Of a stretch of DNA of 64,000 nucleotides, positions 54,256 to 64,000 are shown piece after piece (within the stretch, counting starts at the first letter, position 1; each line of letters begins with the position of its first letter). Source of the stretch: Dromiciops gliroides (Eukaryota > Chordata > Mammalia > Microbiotheria > Microbiotheriidae); NCBI RefSeq assembly GCF_019393635.1, contig NC_057861.1:542820211-542884210 (forward strand), written 5' to 3'. Under the pieces are notes generated by a model. That model saw only the letters and a list, made by a program, of their open reading frames with translations, was not told where the DNA came from and did not search any database. Position numbers and translations under genes: made by a program.

Positions 54256-54508
54256 TGTTCCCCAACTCCAATTTTTTATGGTTCTCTAGGGTCTTGTATT
54301 TGAAAGTCAAATTTGCCATTCAGTTCAGGTCTTTTCATTATGAATACCTGAAAGTCCTCTTTTTCATTGAAGTTCCACTTTTTCCTCTGAATGATTATAC
54401 GCATTTTTGCTGGATATGTGATTCTTGGTTGTAATCCCAATTCCTTTGTCCTCTGGAATATCATATTCTATGCCCTCTGGTCCTTTGTGATATTTAAAAT
54501 CTATATTG

Positions 54509-54999
54509 TGTGATCGCCTTAAATTAGAAGCTTCAGCACCAGTCTTTGGGCATTAAACATTTATTAAAACATACAGGTATTAACATGGAGTTCAGAAAGT
54601 TAAGAAAAGGCCTATCTCGCATAGAGTTCCAGCCTGGTTGGGTTCTTCCTCAAGTCCTCCTCCAGGAGCCTGCTTTAATCGGGAACCCCCAGCAAGCTGA
54701 TTGTGGAAGCTTTTTATAGGTCTGGAACAGAGGCAGTCCTTACATACTGCTTCAAGCTGATTGGTTGCTGTCCTCCAAATCCAAGGGCCTCCAAGGGCCT
54801 TTTGAAGGTGTTCTCAAGTTGAGTTCACAGTCTAGCTTCGGAGAACAATACCTTCTTAAGGGATAGTCAGGTGTGATTACAATCCAGTTAACTTGAAGTA
54901 GGCTAATCAACAGTCAATCACTCTCACTTGATTCAATCAGTATAGATTAATCTCCAGGTGGGTCTTTGAGTATCTGCTAAATCCCATTATTTCATCACA
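54509..54999 (-). mobile_element. LTR inserted in L1 ORF1
   Basis: TGTGATCGCC...TTTCATCACA, with 'cagcaccagtctttgggcat' shared with 38541-38935. L1 ORF1 sequence lies on both sides. The 4 bases at the two ends (ATTG and CCTT) do not match, so the target duplication is lost or the ends are misjudged by a few bases. Confidence 0.75.
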
Positions 55000-55769
55000 C
55001 CTTTAATGTAGAAGCTGCTAGATCTTGTGCTATCTTGACTGAGGCTCCACAGTACTTGAATTCTTTATTTTTGGCAGTTTGCAATATTTTCTCCTTGACC
55101 TGAGAGCTCTGGAATTTGGCTATAATATTCCTAGGAGTTTTCCTTTTTGGGATCTCTTTCTGGAAGTGATTGGTGGATTCTTTCAATTTTTATTTTACCT
55201 TCTGCTTCTATAATATCAGGGCAATTTTGCCTGACAGTTTCTTGGAAGATGATGTCTAAGCTCTTTCTTTGATCATGGTTTTCAAGTAGATCAATAATTT
55301 TCAAATTATCTCTCCTGGACCTATTTTCCAGGTCAGCAGTTTTTCCAAGAAGATATTTCACATTACCCTCTATTTTTTAATTCACTTGGATTTGCTTTAT
55401 TGTGTCTTGGTTTCTCAAAAAGTCACTAGCTTCCATTTGTTCAATCCTAATTCTTAGGCAATTATTTTCATCAGAGAGCTTTTGTACCTCCTTTTCCATT
55501 TGGCCAATTTGACTTTTCAAGCTGTTGACTTTTTTCTCATGTCTTTCCTGCATCACTTTTATTTCTCTTTCCATTTTTTCCTCTACCTCTCTAACTTTAT
55601 CTTCAAAGTACTTTTTGAGTGCCTCTATGGCCTGAGACCAATTTATATTTTTCTTGGAAGCTTTAGATACAGGGGCTCTGACGCTGACATCTTCCTCTGA
55701 GGGTGCACCTCGATCTTCCTTGTCACTAAAGAAACTTTCTATGGTCCTAACCTTTCTCTGTCTGCTCAT
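54995..55769 (-). pseudogene. LINE-1 ORF1p pseudogene
   Basis: Three successive minus-strand frames carry ORF1p features. From 55769: a Met start (MSRQRKVRTIESFFS), an acidic part, then a heptad-rich coiled coil (about residues 55-125, KMEREIKVMQERHEKKVNSL region). From 55361: the RRM-like domain with ENRSRRDNLKIIDLLE, the conserved mammalian ORF1p 'ENRSRRxNL' block. From 55186: the C-terminal domain with KFQSSQVKEKILQTAK. ORF1p is the RNA-binding chaperone of L1. A stop after residue 130 and a later frame change make it non-functional. Confidence 0.9.
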
Positions 55770-56599
55770 CTTGCCTTTCTTTTACTTGACATTTAGCTCC
55801 TTAAAGTGGGGCACTGTTTCCAGACTGCACTATCCCAAGTTTCAGAAGTTCCCAAGTGGTATGATTTAAGGAGGAGAAGGTTCTTCACTTGCCTGGCCTA
55901 TTCCCTGATTTGTACATGACCCCAGACCAACTTGCTAATCAACCAGCTTTGTGTGTTGTGGTTCTCAGCTCAGATGAGCCTGTGCCTTCCCCCACCTGGG
56001 TCACTGCTACTCAAGCCTACCTCCTGGTTCCCAGCAGGGGTAAAAAACCCATGTTCTGCTTCAGCACTAGCAGAGACCCCTGTAATCTCCCCCCTGCCAA
56101 GGGCTTAGCCCTCTCACCAGACTGTGAGCTTGGTTCCAGACAACACTGGCACTGCAGCTGATTCAGAGGCACTGGCGGGGGGTGGGGGAGGGGGGTGGGG
56201 GTGTCTCTTTCTCTGGCAAGGCCTTCCTGGGACTGGATCTATGTCAGGGTGACTATGGGGTTGGGCTCCATTCCTGTCTTAGCAGAGCAGCTCCCTCCTT
56301 CTGACCTTCCAAGCCATCCTTGGTTGGAAGATGATTTCAGCACATACTTATATGGGTTTTGCTGCTCCAGGAATTGTCCTATGGCATTATTTGGATGTTT
56401 TTTTGAGTGATTGTGTCATGAGTTCGAGAGCTTACTGCCTTTCCTCCGGCATTGGCATCAGCATCTTGGCTCAACCCCAGAAGTCATAACAAATAAACAT
56501 GCATTTAAAAGATTGTTTCAAGGGCCTTTTTATTTTTGGCATCACTATTGCTAGCCCTCCCTCCTCCCCTTACGTCATCCTCCCCAATTAAAAGCTGAG

Positions 56600-56740
56600 A
56601 AAAGAAAGAAAACCTCTAACAAAATATAGTGAAGCAAAATGAAGTCATCCTGCTTGTCATTTCTTAGAGTATAATAATATTCCATCACCATCATATACCA
56701 CAGTTTGTTTAGCCATTCCCCAATTGATGGGCATTCTTAG
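56600..56740 (-). mobile_element. LINE-1 ORF2 C-terminal fragment
   Basis: 'ttgtcatttcttagagtata', 'taccacagtttgtttagcca' and 'ttccccaattgatgggcatt' match the antisense L1 end at 45230-45312. Confidence 0.75.
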
Positions 56741-56744
56741 CACA

Positions 56745-57655
56745 CCAGTTTTCTTTAGCCATTTAACATTTATTAGCTTTTACAAAGAGATATTTACTTC
56801 AAAGATATAGTAAGAACAACCACACAAATGCTTTCTCCAGTACTTCAGGAGTATATTGTTCCCTCTACCACCTTAGCCTCTGAGGGGAGTAGGCTCAACT
56901 TAGCTCAGTTTCTTCACAGCATTGATCCTACTAAGTTCATATCTAAAGGTAGTGTCTTGGCTGGATGAATCTTTATCTGTTACCATTGGGCCAAGATCTC
57001 AAGGGTCACTCTTAAAGGTCTCTCCTTGCTCCTTTGGGCATTAATGCTGTACTATCTCTGGAACCCAGAATCTGGAGTGCCAGGATGATTAAAGTCCCAC
57101 CTGACTGTTAGAACTCATAAGGTCAGAAGCTATATTCCCTTTACCCAAAATGAAAAGGAACAAATGCAGAAGCCAAGGACCAAGGCCTGTTTTTTCAGGG
57201 CCAAATGGCTTTGAAAGGGAGAAGGCCCCAACTTAAGGCTTGCCCCTTTGCAGCATATTCTCTGACTGGACAATATGAACGAAGGAGCCACTCAATGAGC
57301 CACCCAATGAACATCTAAAAGAACTGAGGAATGAGCAAGTTGGAAGGCCTTTTCAAAGGCCTCTGTGTTCAGTCAATGAGCCTCCCATTCACCATATTAT
57401 TAGTTGATTGGAGCCAGTTACAGGATAACTATGGATGCTCCATAGTCTCTCCATGCATTTCTCACACATCATCCTGACTCTTCTAGAAGCAGGTTCCCAG
57501 CCTCTTCACATGGAGAGATGCCATCCCAAATGTTCTGCACATATGCCATACCTCACTATAAAAGGTTTGTCACAATTTCAAAATTCCTACTCAGCTCTGG
57601 CCTTTTCTGGCCTCTGAAAGCCCTCTATTTCATGAAAGGTCTATTCATCCCCATG
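56745..57655. other. Unidentified, possibly LTR-derived
   Basis: It opens with 'agccatttaacatttattag', similar to how other antisense LTRs here begin with a reversed polyadenylation signal, and contains no coding frame. No defined termini or target duplication were found. Confidence 0.3.
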
Positions 57656-57699
57656 CCCCCACCCCCATAACTGAGACTTAGCTTTACAGGGTAAGTTTT

Positions 57700-58970
<1,271 letters not shown>

Positions 58971-59196
58971 TCTTGAACAATTTTGAGGTGGAAGAAGTCG
59001 CTTACTAAAGCTTCTCATTGAATTTCTTGATAATTTTTCAGTTATACAAACTTCAATGTTGCACTGGAGTATGCATAAAGAAACTGGATGGTTTGCCTCC
59101 CCTTCAGGCAGCCATATTATTCTCCTTCATTTCTCAACATGTATATAGGCTTGTTCACAGGCTGTTCCTCAACTCCAATTCCTGTCCTCATTTTGA

Positions 59197-60220
59197 GGTC
59201 AGTCAGTCAACTAGCATTTATTAAGTACTTACTATGTACTAGGCACTGTGCAAGTGTTGGGGATTCAAAAAAAAAGACAAAAGAAATCCCTCCTCTCAAG
59301 AAATTTACAGTCTAATGGGGGAGTCAACATACAAACTCCTATGTACAAACAAGGTATATATATATGACAAATTGGTGACGATTAACAGAGAAAAGGCATT
59401 AGCATTAAGGAGGATCATAAAAGACTTCTTGTAGAAAGTGGGATTTTACCAGCATCTTGAGGGAAGTCAGGGAAGGCGGGAGACAGAAATGAAGAGGGAG
59501 AGAGGTCCAGTTATGAGGTATGGCCAGTGAAATGCTCAGAGTTGGGAGATTTAGCATCATGTTTGAGGAACATCAGAGAAGCCAGTGTCACTGGCTCACA
59601 GAGTACATGGAGGGGAGAGGATGTAAGCTATAAGAAGAATGGAAGACTGGGAAAGGGCCAGGTTATGGAGGGATTTATAAGCCAAACAGAAGATGTTATA
59701 TTTGATACGTCAGGCAATAGGGAGCCACTGAAGTTGATTGAACAGGGAGATAACATAGTCAAACTTTCACTTTAGGAAGATCAATTTAATAGATGAGTGG
59801 AGGATGGACTAGAGTGGGGAGAGAACTGAGGCAGGGAGACCAATAAGATGGCTATTGCAATAGTGCAGGCATGATATTATGAGGGCCTGCACTAAGGGGC
59901 TGGTAGTTTCAGAGATGAAAAGGTAGCATGTACATGAGATATTACAAAAGTAGAGATTTAGAACTTGGAAACTGATTGGGTATGGAAAGTGAGGAGTCAA
60001 GTAGAACACCTAAATTGCAAGCCCAGGTGACTGGGAAGATGGTGATGCCCTCTATAGAATTAGGGAAGTTAGGAAGAGGATTTAGGGGAAAAGATGAAGA
60101 TTTCAATTTTGGATATGTTGAATATAGGATATTTATCTGAAATCCAGTTTGAGAAATCCAATAGGCTGTTGGAAATGGGGGAGAGGTCCAGCACTTATGC
60201 TGGAGAAATAAATCTGAGAG
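59197..60220 (+). repeat. Long interspersed repeat, second copy
   Basis: Head 'agcatttattaagtacttac' then 'tatgtactaggcactgtgca', 'aatttacagtctaatggggg' and 'ggtgacgattaacagagaaa'; later 'aatagggagccactgaagtt' and 'gaggcagggagaccaataag', ordered as in 3405-4990. It has no open frame longer than 82 codons. Family not identified. Confidence 0.55.
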
Positions 60221-60229
60221 TCATTTTTC

Positions 60230-61110
60230 TTTAATTGCCAAAGCTGATGATCTTTTCTAAATCTTCATCCTTCTTGACTTCTCCTTAGCTTTTGACACTG
60301 TTGACCATTTTCTGGAAACTCTATTTCCCTTGAGTTTTTACAACTCTTACCCTTCTCTTGGTTCTCTTCAGTATTCTTTGCTGAATCTTTATTCATGTCA
60401 CAACCACTAACTGTGGATGTGTAACAAGGATCTATCTTGGGCCCTCTTCTTTTTTTTTGTCTTCTTTATTAGTGATTTCATCAGCTCTCATGGGTTCAAT
60501 TATCTTCTGTATGCAAATGATTCCCAAATGTATATACCTATGACCCTAGTCTCTCTCCTAAACTCCAGTCCAGTCCTCCCTGTTAAGATATTTTTAACTA
60601 GATGTCCTGTAGGCATCTCAAACTCAACATGTCCCCAAAAGGACTCACTATTTTCCCCCACAAACCCTTCCTTTTAAAAAATTTCCCTACTACTGTCAAA
60701 GGCACTATCATCCTTCTAGCTGATCAAATTTAAAACCTCCATGTCATCTCTAATCCCTTATTCTCACTCACTACACATATGCATTCAATTTGCCGAACCT
60801 TATGTTTTCTGTCTTCACAACATCTCTCATATAAATCCTCTTTTCTCCACTCACACCACTCTAGTTTAGGTCTTCATCACCTCTCCATCTCCTAACCTCA
60901 AGGTTATCACCATTCCAATTCATTCTCCTCATAGCTGTAGAAGCAGCTCCCCTAAAGCACAAGGCTGACCATTTATCTCCCTTACTCAGCATAATCTACT
61001 GGTTTAATATTATATAATCCAGGATCATATACAAACTCTCCATTTGCCATTTTAATCTCTTTACAAACTGGCCCCTTTCTAATTTTCCTGTCATCTTTTC
61101 TTTGTTACTA
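60230..61110 (+). mobile_element. LINE-2 reverse-transcriptase and 3' part
   Basis: Sense L2: 'cttttgacactgttgaccat' (FDTVDH of the RT), then 'tatcttgggccctcttcttt' (ILGPLLF) and a Y-A-N-D version of the YADD active site in LLYANDSQMYI, followed by the late block 'tctcaaactcaacatgtccc'. The Asn within the active-site motif and the stops show decay. Confidence 0.7.
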
Positions 61111-61124
61111 TTTAATTTTATTTT

Positions 61125-61690
61125 TTTCAATGAATAAAAATCTTTTTTTCTCTCCCACCCACTTCCTCCCCTAATCCCACTGAAAAATTTTTAAAAAAGA
61201 AAAAAGATTTGGGGCAGCTAGGTGGTGCAGTGGATAGAGCACCAGCACTGGAGTCAGGAGGACCTGAGTTCAGGTCTGCCTTCAGGCACTTGACACTTAC
61301 TAGCTGTGTGACCCTAGGCAAGTCACTTAACCCCAACTGCCTCACCACAAAAAAAAAAAAGAAAAGAAAGAAAAAGAAAAAAAAAGGAAGAAAAAAGATT
61401 TGCAAAGACATGCAAAGTCAAGCAAAACAAATTCCTGCACTGGCCATGTCCCAAAAATATCTGTCCCAGTCTTCCCCTTGAGTCCACCACTTCTTGGTTA
61501 GAAGGTAAGTAGCTTATTTCATCACGGGTCCTCTGGAATTATAGTTAGTAATTGCATTCATCAGAGTTCTTGAGTCATTCAAAATTTTTTATCTTCAAAA
61601 TATAGTAGTTGTTATAAATTTTTTTCTCCTTACTACACATGCCCACATGTTGTCATTATTCTTATTTTGTTCCTAGGTAACTCCCATTTC
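61125..61690. repeat. L1-like 3' end type, interrupted by a SINE
   Basis: 'aatgaataaaaatctttttt' before and 'agacatgcaaagtcaagcaa' after the SINE, then 'atcatcagagttcttgagtc' style sequence, in the same order as 42064-42310. Subfamily not named. Confidence 0.4.
61211..61360 (+). mobile_element. Marsupial CORE-SINE (WSINE-like)
   Basis: Sense copy from 'ggggcagctaggtggtgcag' to an A/G-rich tail. AAAAAAGATTTG occurs on both sides (about 61200 and 61391). Confidence 0.92.
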
Positions 61691-62449
61691 AAAACCTACC
61701 CACAGACCTTTCTTTTCTGAGCACTGGATCCTGGATCCTGGATCCAAACTTAATCTATTACTTTTCTCATTCCTCAGGGACATCAGTCTCAACTTCTAGT
61801 CAAAGTAAGAAAGATCTGATAAATTCCTCTGCCTAAGGTTAACATTGATAAGACATAATCCCCCATGAATGAATAAGTGAGTGAAAAAGCATTTATTAAG
61901 CTCTTACTATATGCCAAGAAGAGAGGCAGTGTGTCATTTCTGTATCATAGCTGGCCTAACTCTCAGGTTCAGATCCCATCTCTGTGACATACTGAGTGGA
62001 GCAATCTAGGAAAATCATAAACTCTCTGTGCTCTACGCAGTTTTCTGAGACCATTAGTTGTAGAGAAGGTGCTGGCCTCCCAAATCCTTGGGATTTTTCT
62101 CACCTGGAATTCCCTTTATCAGTGAAATTACAGGTCCAGTCTCTAGTGATCCCTATTGGCCAAGCACTGTGGTAATAATCATTTGCATTCAAATACACGA
62201 ATCTCTCAGGGTACATTTTCAGGATTCAGAGAGAAGTTGGTGGTAGAGATTATCTTCTTGTTATTCAGGAAAAACCTTCCCCAAACACTCCTGAAATTTC
62301 ACCAGTGCACATGGTGATCATGTTTTTTTTCTAACCAAAAATTGGGACACATGGTTTAATAAAGGATATTCTTTTTACAAAATCTCATTAAAAGTATACA
62401 CTCTATTCTTGAAATTGGAATTGTTTCTATATCGTCTTGGTTAGACTCT

Positions 62450-62605
62450 GACATACCATGTATAGCAATGGATATGAAATCAGAAGGCCTAATTCCTGGC
62501 AATATCACTTAGTAGTTGTGGCATCTTAAGCAAACCATTTCACTTCTCTAGGTCTCAGTTTCCTTATCTAAAAATGAGCAAGGGGAGAGCAAAGTTCTTT
62601 TTAAG
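62450..62605 (+). repeat. MIR relic
   Basis: 'ggtctcagtttccttatcta' and 'aaaatgagcaaggggaga' preceded by 'agcaaaccatttcacttctc', the sense MIR CORE. Confidence 0.7.
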
Positions 62606-62621
62606 ATTCTTCCCAGCTTAG

Positions 62622-62780
62622 GGACAGCTAGGTGGTATGGTGGATAAATCACCGGCCCTGGATTCAGGAGTACTTGAGTTCAAATCCAGCCTCAGACACT
62701 TGACACTTAATGGTTGTGTGACCCTGGGCAAATCACTTAACTCCAATTACCTACCCCCCCCCCAAATAAATAAATAATAA
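62622..62780 (+). mobile_element. Marsupial CORE-SINE (WSINE-like)
   Basis: Sense copy inserted in the MIR; 'aagattcttcccagctt' on the left and 'aagattccttccagctt' on the right form its target duplication. The tail is C-run then AAAT units. Confidence 0.92.
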
Positions 62781-63074
62781 AGTACCAAGATTCCTTCCAG
62801 CTTTAAATCTCATGACCCTGGTGCTCTCCCTGTAACCTATAATCTAAAATCTTCAGCTTTGGGTGTATATGGATTGGGTTTACTTTGGGGCTTTTCTCAA
62901 AAAAATCAATCTCCTTGACTCATCCCTCCTACCCAGAGGTTTCCTTGGCAATCTCAGAATATAGCTTTTGTCTAGCCTTTTTGTCTAGGTTCTTTAGATG
63001 TGGGTAAAAGATCCCTCAGTTCCTAGATAAGAATTTTGTTTACAATATATTTCAGGTAGGAATCAGCCTTTTGG

Positions 63075-63315
63075 GCAGTTAAGTGGCACAGTGGATAGAA
63101 TGCTGGTCTTGGAGTCAGAAGACCCAAGTTCAATTGCAGCTTCAGACACTTACTAGATGTCTGACCCTGGGCAAGTCATTTAATCCTATTTGCCTCAGTT
63201 TCCTTATCTATAAAATGAGCTGGAAAAGGAAATGGCAAACCTCTCCAGTGTCTTTGCCAGGAAAACCCCAAACGGGGTTGTGAAGAGTCAGACACAACTG
63301 AACAACAACAAGAAC
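63075..63315 (+). mobile_element. MAR1-like CORE-SINE (long form), complete
   Basis: Sense copy: tRNA-like head 'gcagttaagtggcacagtgg', CORE 'accctgggcaagtcatttaa', 'gcctcagtttccttatctat', then 'ggaaaaggaaatggcaaacc' and the 'acacaactgaacaacaacaa' tail. Its flanks 'aagaattttgtttacaatat' and 'aagaactctgcttacaatat' give a long target duplication. Confidence 0.92.
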
Positions 63316-64000
63316 AAGATAAGAACTCTGCTTACAATATGTTTCAGATAGGTTATCAGCCTTTTTTTCACTTCACAGAAAGAAGGAAAAAAACAAGATA
63401 AAGGACTCACCATAACCCACTCATACTTTTTAAAAACAATGATTCTTTCTTCTCTTGTGAATCTTACAATAATCAAGGGACCTATACATTATTCCAGGCT
63501 CATAATTCTACCCTGTGATTTGAAGAGAAAGTATTTGGCATCTGTTCAAAGTCAAACTCATTAACCGAGCCTGCACAGTCCAGTAACTCACAGTGGTACT
63601 AAAGGTTCCATGGTTCCATCTCTTCTCCCTTGGGAAGCTGGATCCAGGACCTCCGGTTAGCCAATATTTCCTCCCCTTCTTTCTAGAATGCTGTTTCCAG
63701 ACACTTCTATTACATTGCAGGACTCCAGCTGCTGTCTCTTTTCTGGCCATCTTCTTCTTCTCCCTATGGCTGCTATCTCTAGAGCTAAGAGGTTCTTACA
63801 TTTTTGTCTCCTTGACTAGATCTGAGAACTCTTGCCATTCCATTGGTGGCTCTAGGTACTGTATCTCCATAGCTGATATTTCTGTCTTCACTCTGCCCCT
63901 ACCCAGGGACCAAAGTGCTCTCTGATATCTCTGGTTTATATTAGCTCTTGCTGAATCTCTCAGACTGACTATAGGAGATGTCTGCTTCCTTTTATAGACT
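63316..64000. other. No recognised feature
   Basis: Mixed-composition sequence. A 110-codon plus frame (63593-63925) is hydrophobic in part, but I recognise no family and see no splice or promoter context. Confidence 0.35.

Larger units (their letters stand above)
54260..56480 (-). mobile_element. LINE-1 ORF1 and 5' UTR
   Basis: Antisense L1: the C-terminal ORF1 part at 54260-54508, interrupted by an LTR at 54509-54999, the rest of ORF1 to 55769, then 5'-UTR-like sequence to about 56480. The 5' part is relatively GC-rich, as in L1 promoters. Frameshifts and stops break ORF1. Confidence 0.65.

Noticed and set aside
63593..63925. 110-codon plus-strand frame with hydrophobic parts
   Set aside because: No recognised family, no promoter or splice context, and overlapping frames on the other strand are equally plausible by chance.

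Overview
The window is vertebrate nuclear DNA and almost certainly from a marsupial. About two dozen copies of a tRNA-derived CORE-SINE (head ggggcagctaggtggc, core ccctgggcaagtcacttaa; WSINE/MAR1-like) lie among marsupial-type LINE-1 3' ends, L2/MIR relics and small gammaretrovirus-like LTRs. The species cannot be fixed from the sequence. Apart from one probable first exon, every long open frame is of retroelement origin or a processed pseudogene.

Layout. 1-2.6 kb: AT-rich sequence, then a CpG-rich promoter-like segment (about 1.62-2.58 kb) with several ETS-type CCGGAAG motifs and a probable first coding exon on the minus strand (1837-1720) ending at a good splice donor. 2.6-21 kb: intergenic or intronic DNA with SINEs, antisense L1 pieces, L2/MIR fragments, two solo LTRs with perfect 4-bp target duplications, long microsatellites, and a directly repeated unnamed ~0.4 kb repeat. 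21.5-41.5 kb: what reads as one old antisense L1, split by later insertions: SINEs, an L1 3' end, a younger L1 (24.44-28.92 kb), LTRs and a complete endogenous retrovirus. 41.5-64 kb: L2, L1, SINE and LTR fragments, a 0.56-kb inverted duplication (49.5/52.0 kb), a quieter low-repeat block (46.5-48.4 kb) and an RPL23A processed pseudogene (58.0-58.7 kb).

The standout is the endogenous retrovirus at 29438-38000 (minus strand). Its two 540-bp LTRs look identical base for base, it is flanked by the 4-bp duplication GTTG, and it keeps a primer-binding site, a polypurine tract and long open frames. Order 5'->3': LTR; PBS (tRNA-Arg-like); a 109-codon leader ORF ending in a hydrophobic stretch, whose stop overlaps the gag start as ATGATG; a compact Gag with gammaretroviral capsid and one zinc knuckle; an in-frame TGA; protease, reverse transcriptase, RNase H and integrase; then, fused in frame after the integrase C-terminal domain, a complete OTU-type deubiquitinase domain closely resembling cellular OTUD3, with its Asp/Cys/His residues kept. 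No env is visible. About 1.74 kb of non-coding sequence follows before the 3' LTR. This looks like a young retrovirus-derived element that captured a host deubiquitinase gene and carries it as part of Gag-Pol.

How the parts would work together (inference): the LTR drives a genomic RNA, Gag is made with or without the leader, TGA readthrough gives Gag-Pro-Pol-OTU, and the deubiquitinase would enter particles with Pol. Without Env the element is expected to move inside cells or with help from another virus.
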